Below the pieces are notes generated by a model. It ran no database searches. It saw only the letters and a program-made list of their open reading frames with translations, and was not told the origin of the DNA. A program made the position numbers and the translations under genes. From Gordonia polyisoprenivorans NBRC 16320 = JCM 10675 (GTDB taxonomy: Bacteria > Actinomycetota > Actinomycetes > Mycobacteriales > Mycobacteriaceae), in assembly GCF_000241325.1 (NCBI RefSeq), contig NZ_BAEI01000031.1:1-64000 (forward strand): a stretch of 64,000 nucleotides of DNA, written 5' to 3'. Position 1 is the stretch's first letter, and every line of letters begins with the position of its first letter. Below are positions 17,664 through 25,893 of the stretch, one piece after another.

Positions 17664-18662
17664 TCAATCCTCCAGAGTGGGTGTGTAGGTGTCGATGATG
17701 TGGGTGAGAGTGGTTGTGATGTCCGATGATTGGGACAGCAGCAGCGAGAGCAGGATGCGTGCCTGGGTGGCCGGCAGTGAACCGGACAGGATCGCGCCGG
17801 CAGCCACCATGTCGGTGCCGCCGCCGTGCCCGTAGACGGCGGCCACCTCGCCGAACGGCACCCGGCTGGCCAGAATCGTCGGGATGCCGTCACCGGCGAG
17901 TTGGCGGCAGGTGTCGACGATCGTCGGGTTGGCGTTGCCGATTCCGGTGCCGGCCAGCACGATTCCGCGTGCACCGGCGGCCACCGCCGCGTTGATCAGG
18001 GTTGCATCGGCGCCCGGGTACACCTCGATGATGTCGACGCGGGTGGAGTCGAAGGCGTCGGTGGGACGGGGGAGCGCAGCGGGTCGCGTGGGCGTTTCAC
18101 GGATGGCGACCTTGCCGTCGGCGACCTCGCCCAGCGGCTCACGCGTGGTGGAGCCGAAGGCGTCGAGGGCGCGGGTGCGGAGCTTGCGGGTCCCGGCTGC
18201 GGGAAGGATCTGTCCGGCGAAGACGACCAATGTGCCGAGCTTACGGGCATGCGGGTCGGCCGCCACCGCGACCGCATCGGCCAGATTCCGGGGACCGTCG
18301 CCGTGCGGCGCATCGCTGGCGCGTTGTGCGCCGGTGAGGACGACCGGTCGCGCGTCGGCGTGGACCAGGTCGAGGAGGAAGGCTGTCTCCTCCATGGTGT
18401 CGGTGCCGTGGGTGATGACGATGCCGTCGACGGGATTCTCGGTGCGCTCGAAGAGCTGGGCAACGGTGTCGCTGATCCGGCGTAGGTGCGCAGGCGTCAT
18501 TCGGTAGGAGCCCACCGTCATGAGATCGATCGACTCGACCTCCACGTCGGCGAGTCCGGTGGTCCCGAGAAGTTCGGTGACGGTTCGGGTGGCGACGACT
18601 CCGGTCGCGGTCGAAGTGGAGGCGATCGTCCCACCGGTTCCGATGAGGGCGATCCGTGGCAT
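17664..18662 (-). CDS. asparaginase family amidohydrolase
   Basis: This 332-residue protein has the N-terminal asparaginase signature IGTGGTIAS with the nucleophilic threonine, and the second catalytic motif [15 protein letters not shown]. There is no signal peptide, so it is cytosolic. It would hydrolyse a carboxamide side chain to acid plus ammonia; true asparagine is possible, but the neighbours suggest a specialised half-amide. ATG 18662 has a GAGGTGG ribosome site; a longer frame upstream runs into the operator region and is rejected. It is the first gene of the operon. Confidence 0.88.
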   Translation of the reverse strand: MPRIALIGTGGTIASTSTATGVVATRTVTELLGTTGLADVEVESIDLMTVGSYRMTPAHLRRISDTVAQLFERTENPVDGIVITHGTDTMEETAFLLDLVHADARPVVLTGAQRASDAPHGDGPRNLADAVAVAADPHARKLGTLVVFAGQILPAAGTRKLRTRALDAFGSTTREPLGEVADGKVAIRETPTRPAALPRPTDAFDSTRVDIIEVYPGADATLINAAVAAGARGIVLAGTGIGNANPTIVDTCRQLAGDGIPTILASRVPFGEVAAVYGHGGGTDMVAAGAILSGSLPATQARILLSLLLSQSSDITTTLTHIIDTYTPTLED

Positions 18663-18750
18663 CAGGGCCACCTCTTCGCCGTATCGGCGCACGTCGGAGA
18701 CGGTGGCGCGCTGGGTGTGAACTGGGTCATGTCGATCAGCAAACCACAAC

Positions 18751-18796
18751 ACAAACGTTTGTGGCAATCGTTTGTGTAAATTGCGCCAAACGTTTG
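18751..18796. promoter_or_regulatory. three LacI-type operators in the divergent promoter region
   Basis: ACAAACGTTTGT (18751-18762, perfect palindrome), CAATCGTTTG (18765-18774, one mismatch) and CAAACGTTTG (18787-18796) lie between the asparaginase operon and the LacI gene. Centres are 13 and 22 bp apart. The central CG and CAAACGTTTG core are typical of LacI-family sites, so the adjacent regulator probably controls both directions. Confidence 0.7.
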
Positions 18797-18845
18797 TGTA
18801 ACGGCTCTTGTAACGTGGGGCACCGACGTCGAGGGAGGAGGCACC

Positions 18846-19856
18846 ATGGGGCGGGTGCGTGGACCCCTGACCTTGCGGATGATCGCCACTGAGCTCGGCG
18901 TCAGCCCATCGACGGTTTCGCGAGTGCTGAACACCCCGGGTGAAGATGCGTTGCGCTGGGCCTCGGCGGACACGGTAGGACGGATTCGCACCTTCGCCAC
19001 GGAGAACGGCTACTCACCCAATCCGCAGGCGTCGAGCCTGCGTACGCGGCGCTCGGGGCTCATCGGGGTGTTGGTGCCGCGTCTGCAGGACTACGTCCTG
19101 GCAACCATCTATGAGGGGATCGAGGAGGCCGCAGGCGAAGCGGGTCTGTCGACGTTCGTGACCAACTCGCTGGACCGACTCGAGGCGCAGCGCGCACGTA
19201 CCAAGGCGATGATCGACCGTCGGGTCGACGGACTGATCTACGGTGATGCCCACCTCGATCACGAGTTCCTCGATGAGGTTGACGCACAAGGCATCAAGTT
19301 CACTCTCGTATCGAGGAGCGCGGGCTCCTATCCGTCGGCGACGGTCGACGACGTACTCGGCGGCCGGCTGGTGGGACAACACCTCGCCGACACCGGCCGC
19401 AAGAAGGTCTGCGTCGTGGCGGGCCTGGAGTTCACCTCGACGGCCAGAGACCGCACGCGTGGTGCGGTGGAAGCGCTGTCCGACAACGGCATCGAGGTTC
19501 CCGAGTCGGCCGTCATCTTCTCGGGATTCGACCCCGCCGGTGGCCGGCGAGCGGTCGAACAGATCCTCGAGCGAGGCGAGGTGCCGGACGCGCTGTTCGC
19601 CACCAACGACTTTGCCGCACTGGGTGCGCTCGGCGCGCTGCGTGACGCGGGGTTACGCGTCCCCGACGACGTCGCGCTCGTGGGCTACAACGACACCCCA
19701 CTGGCTGCGGCCGGGGCATTGCCGCTGACGACGATCCGCTCCCCGATGCACGAGATGGGCAGGCGCGCCGTGGGTTTGCTGATGCAGGTGCTTGCCGGTG
19801 AGGAGCCGGAGTCGGTGCTGCTGGAACCGGAGTTGATCGTGCGGAGCAGTACGTGA
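18846..19856 (+). CDS. LacI family transcriptional regulator
   Basis: This 336-residue regulator has a LacI helix-turn-helix (MIATELGVSPSTVSRVLN, about residues 14-31) and a periplasmic-binding-like effector domain ending with LVGYNDTPLA and LLEPELIVRSST. GAGGGAGGAG precedes ATG 18846. It is divergent from the asparaginase/deacetylase/MFS/SDR operon with three operator-like sites between, so it is probably the repressor of that operon and of itself. The ligand is unknown. Confidence 0.9.
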   Translation: MGRVRGPLTLRMIATELGVSPSTVSRVLNTPGEDALRWASADTVGRIRTFATENGYSPNPQASSLRTRRSGLIGVLVPRLQDYVLATIYEGIEEAAGEAGLSTFVTNSLDRLEAQRARTKAMIDRRVDGLIYGDAHLDHEFLDEVDAQGIKFTLVSRSAGSYPSATVDDVLGGRLVGQHLADTGRKKVCVVAGLEFTSTARDRTRGAVEALSDNGIEVPESAVIFSGFDPAGGRRAVEQILERGEVPDALFATNDFAALGALGALRDAGLRVPDDVALVGYNDTPLAAAGALPLTTIRSPMHEMGRRAVGLLMQVLAGEEPESVLLEPELIVRSST

Positions 19857-19901
19857 GCCATGGATCGGTTCGATCGTCGTGAGGTCGTCATGGCGGCGTG
19901 C

Positions 19902-21809
19902 CTACTCGTCAACGCTGACACCATAGGCACGAACCAGCGCGGCAAGCCCTTCGCGCCACCCCTGGCCGAGCGCTCGCAGCTTCCACTCGGTTCCGGCGGG
20001 CCGGCCGCGTAAGTAGATCTCGCCCAGGACAAGTGCACGGATACCGGGTTCCTGCCGGGGCGTGAATACCCAGCGGTTCTCGTTCGCGGCAACGGACAGG
20101 GTTGTGGGGGCGATGCTGTCGAAGGTCTCACCGGTGTCGACGTCCGCGGTGGCGCAGATCAGAACCTTGACGATCCGGGGATCCAGGGCGCCCGGGTACA
20201 CCACAGCGCCTTCCCGAGAACCGGAACCGTTGTGGCTCTTGCCCGTCAGCCGTACGCTGCCGTCAGCGCTGCAGGGCTGGTTGTAGAAGATGAACGCGTC
20301 GTCATCGACCACGCGCTCGTGGGCGTCGAGCAACAACAATCCGAGGTCGGCCGCGCCACCCGCGGTGGTGAACTCCACCCGGATCTCCGCGTGCGCGGCA
20401 TCGGGCAGGACGATGGACTCGCCGGCACTCATGGTGTACGCGTGGGGTTCTGGTTCTGGTCGGCCACCGGCCGGCGAGGGCCCTGTCGGCGGCAGGGGAT
20501 CGGCGGTCGGCGAGGCGTTGGTGCGATCCGGTTGCGGGCGGGCAAGTTGCTCCTGCAACCATTCTCCGAAAGGCGCGAGGGTGTACGGGGTGGAGTCGGC
20601 CGGGTCGGCCGGCGATTGCCCACCCTGGAGATCGGCATCCAGGTCGCCGAGAACCGAGTCGTCGTCCACTTCGCAGTTGTCGAGAAGCGTTGCGACACCG
20701 GGAAGTCCGTCCAGCGGCAACGAGGTGACAGAGGAGGAGATGTTGCCGGACGCGGTCGCCTTGATGCCACAGCGCACATCGGTGCCGATGTCGAGAAGTC
20801 GCCAGGCGTCGTCGGCGGTCCGCCACGATACCCGCTCGACCTCGTCCCGCGACCACGACCCGTAGGCGATCAGACCGAGACGCGCAGTGTCGGGCATTCG
20901 GGTGATCACCGCGGCGTTGACCGCGGTGATCGACGGGGCCGTGGCCAATGCCTCGGACACCGTCGCCGCCAGGTTGGACACGAGAATGTGCATCCACCAA
21001 CGCATCCGGTCGCGCTTGGCCATGGTCTTGAGAGTGGGACGTCCGGCCGGCGTGAGGGCCGGCATCTGCGTCGGCAGTGTGTCGAGATCCTGCAGACGCA
21101 TGATGATCGACAGCGCAGACCCATCGACGCCGACCGCACATCCCGCCGCAGGATTGTCCGCGAAGGCCGCGTTGACCGCCTCGCACACGGTGGTTTCCTC
21201 GTTGGCGCACAACGCTTGCCACCACCGGTCGGCCTCGGCGGACAGTTGTGCGTGAAGCTGATTGAGGCGTTGTGATTCACTGTCGCAGTACATGCGTGCG
21301 GCGAGCTCGGCGTCGGCGCGTGCACGTTCCCGGGCACTGCGCGCGAATCGTCCGATCCCGTTGAGGTAGAGCGTCATTGCCTGTGCGCGCACCACGTCGG
21401 TGGAGATCGCCGGCGGCGGTGGCAACATCGGACGAGACGCTGTCGGAAACTGCTGAAGGTGCGCGGTGGTCGTGTCGTGGTGCAGTTGGCGGAGACGCTC
21501 GATCGCCGCATCACGCTCGGCCTGCTGCTGGGCCCGTTCGGCGGCCCGCTGTGCACGGGCGAGTTGTGCCGGCGAGGGGCCGGTGTAACGAGTGCCGCCG
21601 CGTCGAGTCGTGGTGGTGCGACGGCGCGATCCGCTGCGCCCGGATGACAACGCCGTCGAGGCGAAAAACGGTCCCATCCCCGTCGACACCCGAGTACGCC
21701 CGCTGCCCACATGAACTCGTGCGATGCGGGGACCCACCGACGCACGGACGCCCCGGGTCGACACCCGCACGCGCATCCCCGGTACACCAACCCGAAAGCC
21801 CAGACTCAT
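19902..21809 (-). CDS. DUF4236-TerD fusion protein
   Basis: This protein of about 635 residues begins with a DUF4236-type segment (MSLGFRVGVPGMRVRVSTRGVR, split here by its repeated glycine/valine pattern, about 1-55). An alanine/glutamine-rich coiled-coil-like stretch and a large helical region without recognised motif follow. The C-terminal 180 residues form a TerD-like calcium-binding stress domain (FTTAGGAADLGLLLLDAHERV, DDAFIFYNQP). ATG 21809 matches the usual DUF4236 beginning; ATG 21833 is an alternative. TerD domains belong to tellurite/stress and phage-response networks. The combination within one chain is unusual. Confidence 0.75.
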   Translation of the reverse strand: MSLGFRVGVPGMRVRVSTRGVRASVGPRIARVHVGSGRTRVSTGMGPFFASTALSSGRSGSRRRTTTTRRGGTRYTGPSPAQLARAQRAAERAQQQAERDAAIERLRQLHHDTTTAHLQQFPTASRPMLPPPPAISTDVVRAQAMTLYLNGIGRFARSARERARADAELAARMYCDSESQRLNQLHAQLSAEADRWWQALCANEETTVCEAVNAAFADNPAAGCAVGVDGSALSIIMRLQDLDTLPTQMPALTPAGRPTLKTMAKRDRMRWWMHILVSNLAATVSEALATAPSITAVNAAVITRMPDTARLGLIAYGSWSRDEVERVSWRTADDAWRLLDIGTDVRCGIKATASGNISSSVTSLPLDGLPGVATLLDNCEVDDDSVLGDLDADLQGGQSPADPADSTPYTLAPFGEWLQEQLARPQPDRTNASPTADPLPPTGPSPAGGRPEPEPHAYTMSAGESIVLPDAAHAEIRVEFTTAGGAADLGLLLLDAHERVVDDDAFIFYNQPCSADGSVRLTGKSHNGSGSREGAVVYPGALDPRIVKVLICATADVDTGETFDSIAPTTLSVAANENRWVFTPRQEPGIRALVLGEIYLRGRPAGTEWKLRALGQGWREGLAALVRAYGVSVDE

Positions 21810-21911
21810 CGCGATCGATCGTAGTTCCCTCATCCGTGCGGGGCTGTCCTCCCACCGGGTGACGCGCTAGGTTCGGATCAGACAAACCGCCCACCCGCGA
21901 AGGACCACAGC

Positions 21912-22262
21912 ATGCCTGCCGACAGACTCCTCCGGATGCCGTTCGCCAGCATCTATCCGCTCTACGTGCAGAAGGTCGAGCGGAAAGGGCACACGCAGGC
22001 CGAGGTCGATCAGGTCATCTGCTGGCTCACGGGTTACGACGCCGACGGGCTGCAGAAAGCCGTTGACGCCGAGGTGGATCTGGAGGCCTTCTTCGCCGAG
22101 GCGCCGCAGATGAATCCGAATACGTCGTTGATCACCGGCAAGATCTGCGGGTACCGGGTCGAGGAGATCGAGGACCCGCTGATGCAGAAGATCCGGTACA
22201 TGGACAAGCTCGTCGACGAGGTGGCGCGCGGGAAGAAGATGACGTCGATCCTGCGGGAGTGA
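21912..22262 (+). CDS. DUF2200 family protein
   Basis: This is a 116-residue cytosolic protein recognised as DUF2200 by its near-complete family pattern (MPFASIYPLYVQKVERKGHT, then CWLTGYD and MDKLVDEVARGKKM). The function is not established. It is divergent from the DUF4236-TerD gene across about 100 bases. Confidence 0.85.
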   Translation: MPADRLLRMPFASIYPLYVQKVERKGHTQAEVDQVICWLTGYDADGLQKAVDAEVDLEAFFAEAPQMNPNTSLITGKICGYRVEEIEDPLMQKIRYMDKLVDEVARGKKMTSILRE

Positions 22263-22282
22263 AGTGCGTTGTCGTCGTGCGG

Positions 22283-22328
22283 GGTCTCGAGGCTCGGCGC
22301 CTGGGGCGCCTCGCACCTCGACCATCGG
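22283..22328. repeat. dispersed palindromic repeat, GGTCTCGAGGCTCG family
   Basis: The left arm is GGTCTCGAGGCTCG, the core GGCGCCTGGGGCGCC, the right arm TCGCACCTCGACCATCGG. The outer arms (GGTC-GAGG and CCTCGACC) pair with each other and the core is itself a palindrome. It sits in the short gap between DUF2200 and the flavin reductase gene; a related GGAGGAGCGGGG stretch follows to about 22400. Confidence 0.75.
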
Positions 22329-22421
22329 GAGGAGGAGCGGGGCGCCGGAGGCCATGGGGAGGGGGAGCGGGGAGTGGGTGTCGGAGGCCGTCGGGAGGAG
22401 AACCTCGGCCGCCCAAGGGCA

Positions 22422-22907
22422 TCACGGCCGGACGGTGACGAACCCGCCGTCGAGGAAGCCCAGGCAGTCGCCGGTGCGGTAGCCGAAGTCCTCGACGCGG
22501 CCGACGAATAGGGTGTGGTCGCCGCCGTCGTATTCGGCCCACGGGGTGCAGGTGAACCAGGAGGCGGTGTCGGCCAGGCGGGGTGCGTGGTCGCCCTCGA
22601 TCCAGCGGGGTTCCTGGTTGGGCCGGCCGGCGAAGTGCATGGCGAGGTCGCGTTGTTCGGCGCCGAGGACGTTGACGGTGAACGGGTTTCCGGTCAACAG
22701 GGCGTGTGCGCGCACGTTGCGCTGGATGGAGATCAACACCAACGGCGGGTCCATGGACACCGAGGTGAACGAATTGACGGTCAGCCCATGGCGTTTGGTG
22801 GTTCCGTCGGCGTCGGTGCCGTCAAAGGTCACCACGGCGACGCCGGTGGCGAAGCGGCCGAATCCGCCGCGCAGATGAGGGGTGGGCGGTGCGTCGGTGA
22901 GGGTCAT
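22422..22907 (-). CDS. styB: flavin reductase (StyB/HpaC-like)
   Basis: This 161-residue protein belongs to the flavin reductase-like FMN-binding split-barrel family (RFATGVAVVTFDG, TVNSFTSVSMDPPLVLISI, FTVNVLGAEQ). It would use NADH to reduce FAD, which diffuses to the partner monooxygenase encoded divergently at 23209. Divergent pairing with a StyA homologue supports the StyB assignment; generic flavin reductase is the fallback. Confidence 0.8.
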   Translation of the reverse strand: MTLTDAPPTPHLRGGFGRFATGVAVVTFDGTDADGTTKRHGLTVNSFTSVSMDPPLVLISIQRNVRAHALLTGNPFTVNVLGAEQRDLAMHFAGRPNQEPRWIEGDHAPRLADTASWFTCTPWAEYDGGDHTLFVGRVEDFGYRTGDCLGFLDGGFVTVRP

Positions 22908-23208
22908 CGCGAGTCTCCTACAAGGTCCGGTGGGCGATGACCGCAGACGTTAGGGCCGCCTCGGACACCGCGGCAATGGGCAAACGTGCTGTTGAGCGCG
23001 TCGCGCGCGGAATGCACAGTCTCGTGCACCCCGGGTCCAGAGCGCTGGGGGCATCGCCGAAGCCGACTTGACGATGCGCGCGGGAGTTGTGTGTCACAGA
23101 GCGAGACGCCCTGAGGTGGGTGTCACAGCGCCCGCCGGCGGCGCACCATGGCTCCACCGACATCGTCGTCGAGCGCCCCACGGCGCACGCGTCACCAAGG
23201 AGAGTCAC
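22908..23208. promoter_or_regulatory. divergent promoter region of the styrene monooxygenase genes
   Basis: This 301-bp gene-free stretch between styB and styA contains a direct repeat GTGTCACAG (23091-23099 and 23120-23128), 29 bp apart. Such spaced direct repeats are compatible with an AraC-type dimer, and an AraC gene lies just downstream of the styA transcript. AAGGAGAG lies before ATG 23209. I see no further open frame. Confidence 0.45.
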
Positions 23209-24477
23209 ATGCCAGACACGCCCGACATCGGAATCATCGGCGCAGGTACCGCCGGATTACACCTCGCCCTGCTCCTGCAACAGGCCGGGGTGACCACGCG
23301 TATCTACACCAACCAGACCGCCGAGCAGGTGGCCGCGGGCCGACCGCAGAACAGCGTTTCGCACCACGCGCCGACCATCGCCCGCGAGGCGGCGATGGGC
23401 GTCAACTTCTGGCCCGCCGAGGAGTACGGCTACCAGGTCCACTACCACCACCTCAACGTGCCCGACGGCCCGCCGGTCTTCCGCGGCGACTTCCTGCGAC
23501 CCTCCCGAGTCCTCGACTACCGCATCTATCTGCCCAGGTTGATGGCCGAATACGAGAATCGCGGCGGCACCATCGAGATCCGCAACATCGAGCCGTCGGA
23601 CTTCGCGGCGCTGGGCCGGGAGCATGATCTGGTCGTGGTGGCCGCCGGCAAGCGGTCGTTCGGCGAGTACTTCGGCGAACGACCCGACGTCTCGCCGTAC
23701 GCGAAGCCGCAGCGTCACCTCGCGGTCGGATTCTGGGACGGCGTCGAGCAGACCGACCCGCGCGCGGTGACCATGAGCATCTCGCCCGGCCACGGCGAAC
23801 TCCTCGACCTGCCGATCACCACCTTCGACGGCTGGGCCAGCGCGCTGCTCTGCGAGAACGTGCCCGGCGGAGACCTCGAGATCCTGATGACGCAGAAGGA
23901 ATCCGACGATCCCGACGCCTACCGGCAACTGCTGCTCGACAAGCTCAAGGTGCATCACCCGACGGTCTACGAGCGCATCGATCAGTCCCGCTTCAGGCTC
24001 ATGCGGCCCGGCGACATCCTGCAGGGCGCGGTGCGGCCGGTGATCCGCGACGACTACCGGCTTCTCGACGACGGCACGGTCGTTCTCGCGCTCGGCGACG
24101 CGCACTCGACCGTCGACCCGGTCACCGGCCAGGGCGCGAACTCGGCATCCTTCGAAGCGCAGGTCGTCGCCGACGCGATCATCGAGGACGAGATCGTCGA
24201 CGAACGGTTCGCCAAGAAGGTTGCCCTGCGCCGACGCGAACGCGTCGACGGACTCAGCGCCTGGGTCAACACCATGATCGCCACCCCGACGCCACCGCAT
24301 CTGCAGAAGCTATTGGGCGCGATGTCCCAGATGCGCACGCTCTGTGACGAATTCACCGAGAACTTCAGCCACCCCCACCGCAACGGCGACATGGTGGCGA
24401 CCCCCGAGCGCGTCGACGCTGCGATCGCCCGGCACGCCTCACTGGGGGCGGCAACGGCGAGCGGGAAGGTCGCCTGA
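23209..24477 (+). CDS. styA: styrene/indole monooxygenase, FAD-dependent oxygenase component
   Basis: This 422-residue group E flavin monooxygenase has an N-terminal GIIGAGTAGLHLAL FAD-binding motif, NSVSHHAPTIARE, and the late GDAHSTVDPVTGQGANSASFEA segment typical of styrene monooxygenases. It uses FADH2 supplied by the reductase to epoxidise styrene or indole; indole-type enzymes make indigo. ATG 23209 has AAGGAGAG upstream. Its stop overlaps the EthD-like gene (TGATG). The StyA family assignment is firm; the natural substrate is unknown. Confidence 0.85.
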   Translation: MPDTPDIGIIGAGTAGLHLALLLQQAGVTTRIYTNQTAEQVAAGRPQNSVSHHAPTIAREAAMGVNFWPAEEYGYQVHYHHLNVPDGPPVFRGDFLRPSRVLDYRIYLPRLMAEYENRGGTIEIRNIEPSDFAALGREHDLVVVAAGKRSFGEYFGERPDVSPYAKPQRHLAVGFWDGVEQTDPRAVTMSISPGHGELLDLPITTFDGWASALLCENVPGGDLEILMTQKESDDPDAYRQLLLDKLKVHHPTVYERIDQSRFRLMRPGDILQGAVRPVIRDDYRLLDDGTVVLALGDAHSTVDPVTGQGANSASFEAQVVADAIIEDEIVDERFAKKVALRRRERVDGLSAWVNTMIATPTPPHLQKLLGAMSQMRTLCDEFTENFSHPHRNGDMVATPERVDAAIARHASLGAATASGKVA

Positions 24478-24779
24478 TGCACAAACTCGTTGTGCTGTAC
24501 CCGACTCCGGACGATCCCGACCACTTCCGCGAGTACTACGAGAACACCCATCTCCCGCTCGCCGCAACGCTGCCGGGGCTGCTCGACTGGCGGCACAGCC
24601 TCTCGATCAACGCCGATCCGCAAAGCCCGTACTTCGCGGTGTTCGAAGGCGATTTCGGCGATGCCGCGGCGCTCGGAGCGGCGATGTCGTCACCGGAAGG
24701 TCAAGCGGTACAAGCCGATGTGCCGAACTATGCCAGTGGCGGTGCGGTGGTGATCGACTACCCGATTGCGCCGCACTGA
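24477..24779 (+). CDS. ethD: EthD family small protein
   Basis: This 100-residue EthD-like dimeric ferredoxin-like-barrel protein has the pattern MHKLVVLYPTPDDPDHFREY, then HLPLAATLPG and YPIAPH. The start is coupled to the styA stop. In the ethRABCD cluster of Rhodococcus ruber an EthD of the same size is needed for ether (ETBE/MTBE) oxidation by a P450, though its activity is unclear. Here it is co-transcribed with a styrene monooxygenase, with P450 partners encoded nearby on the other strand. Confidence 0.82.
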   Translation: MHKLVVLYPTPDDPDHFREYYENTHLPLAATLPGLLDWRHSLSINADPQSPYFAVFEGDFGDAAALGAAMSSPEGQAVQADVPNYASGGAVVIDYPIAPH

Positions 24780-24796
24780 CTGATCGCCACGCCTGT

Positions 24797-24827
24797 CGCC
24801 GGGTCGCGCTCACTGCGCGGCCCGGCG
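24797..24827. terminator. hairpin between convergent ethD-like and araC genes
   Basis: CGCCGGG (24797-24803) pairs with CCCGGCG (24821-24827), with an inner CGCG/CGCG pairing around CTCACT. It covers the junction and the last codons of the AraC gene. There is no strong T-tract, so termination is plausible but not certain. Confidence 0.4.
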
Positions 24828-25790
24828 AAATGCGCTGGGCGACATGCCGACCTGCTTGCGGAACGTGCGCGAGAAGTGGGAGGCGTCGGGGTAGCCCCAT
24901 GAGGCGGCGACGTCGGCGATCGCGCGATGGGCATGCATCGGATCGGCCAGGTCGCGGCGAATGGCCTCGATACGCTGCTCACGAATCCACGCCGAGACCG
25001 TCGTGCCCTGCTCGTGGAACACCTCGTGCAGATGACGGGTCGAGATGTACACCGCCCGCGCGATCGCGTCTGGATTGAGGTCACTGTTGCGCAGGTTCTC
25101 GCCGATGTACTCGCGAATCCGCAGCATCAGGGGCAGGTGCCCGGGCGAGCCGCTCTCGACGGCTCGTGCGAGTGCCGCGGTGCTCAGCAACGCCGAGATC
25201 AGGTCGATCGTCGTGCGCACCACCCGCGCCGCGGCCGGACCCTCGACCGAGGCGAAATCCGTCGAGATCTCGGTCAGTAGCGGCGCCACCAGTCGCGTCA
25301 ATGACTCCTCCCGGCCCAACGAGATCGCGGTGATCGCGCGGACGTGATCGGGGCTCGGGTCGATCAGATCCCTGGGGAACATGATGACCACGGCGTCGAT
25401 GTCACCGGCAAACCGCAGGTCATAGGGGCGCGCGGTGTCGTAGACGCTGATGCTGCCCGGCGACATCAACGCCGTGCGCCCGTCCTGCACCAGCTCGCCG
25501 GCACCGTCGATCATCAGCGTGATCTTGTAGAACAACCGTTCCGACGCCTCGATGAGGGCGGGCGTGCGATGGACCTCGTGCGGGGTGACGGCGAGCCGCG
25601 AGAAGAAGACGTCGTCGATGACGCGGCCCCGAATGGTGCCCGCGAAATGACCGTCGGAGAGGTCGTCGACCATCAACGGCACGAACGACCGCGACACCAC
25701 CCGCTGCCACGCCAGCGCCGACTCGGTGGCGAATGCAACCGGCGGCTGGGCGGTGCCTGCGGTGCGGCCGGCGGGTGGTGCGCTCGTCAC
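24810..25790 (-). CDS. AraC family transcriptional regulator
   Basis: This 326-residue protein has an N-terminal AraC-binding-like cupin (about 30-210) and two C-terminal helix-turn-helix units (LNPDAIARAVYISTRHLHEVF and DVAASWGYPDASHFSRTFRK), ending in the family's VGMSPSAFRRAA. GTG 25790 with AGGAG five bases upstream is preferred to a TTG at 25808. It lies between the styA-ethD transcript and the P450 operon. An EthR-like activator of one or both is likely, by analogy with ethR. Confidence 0.85.
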   Translation of the reverse strand: MTSAPPAGRTAGTAQPPVAFATESALAWQRVVSRSFVPLMVDDLSDGHFAGTIRGRVIDDVFFSRLAVTPHEVHRTPALIEASERLFYKITLMIDGAGELVQDGRTALMSPGSISVYDTARPYDLRFAGDIDAVVIMFPRDLIDPSPDHVRAITAISLGREESLTRLVAPLLTEISTDFASVEGPAAARVVRTTIDLISALLSTAALARAVESGSPGHLPLMLRIREYIGENLRNSDLNPDAIARAVYISTRHLHEVFHEQGTTVSAWIREQRIEAIRRDLADPMHAHRAIADVAASWGYPDASHFSRTFRKQVGMSPSAFRRAAQ

Positions 25791-25893
25791 TGAGACTCCT
25801 TCGATCAACTCCTCCAGCGTAGTCGGCGAAGTGCTTTCCCAACAGCGTTATCGGACAACTTGTTGGGTGTGAGTGGTGCGGAGAACTGTTCTG

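Noticed and set aside
18751-18796. Promoter-distal mobile element ends
   Set aside because: The palindromes are short, CG-centred and next to a LacI gene, so operators are the simpler reading.
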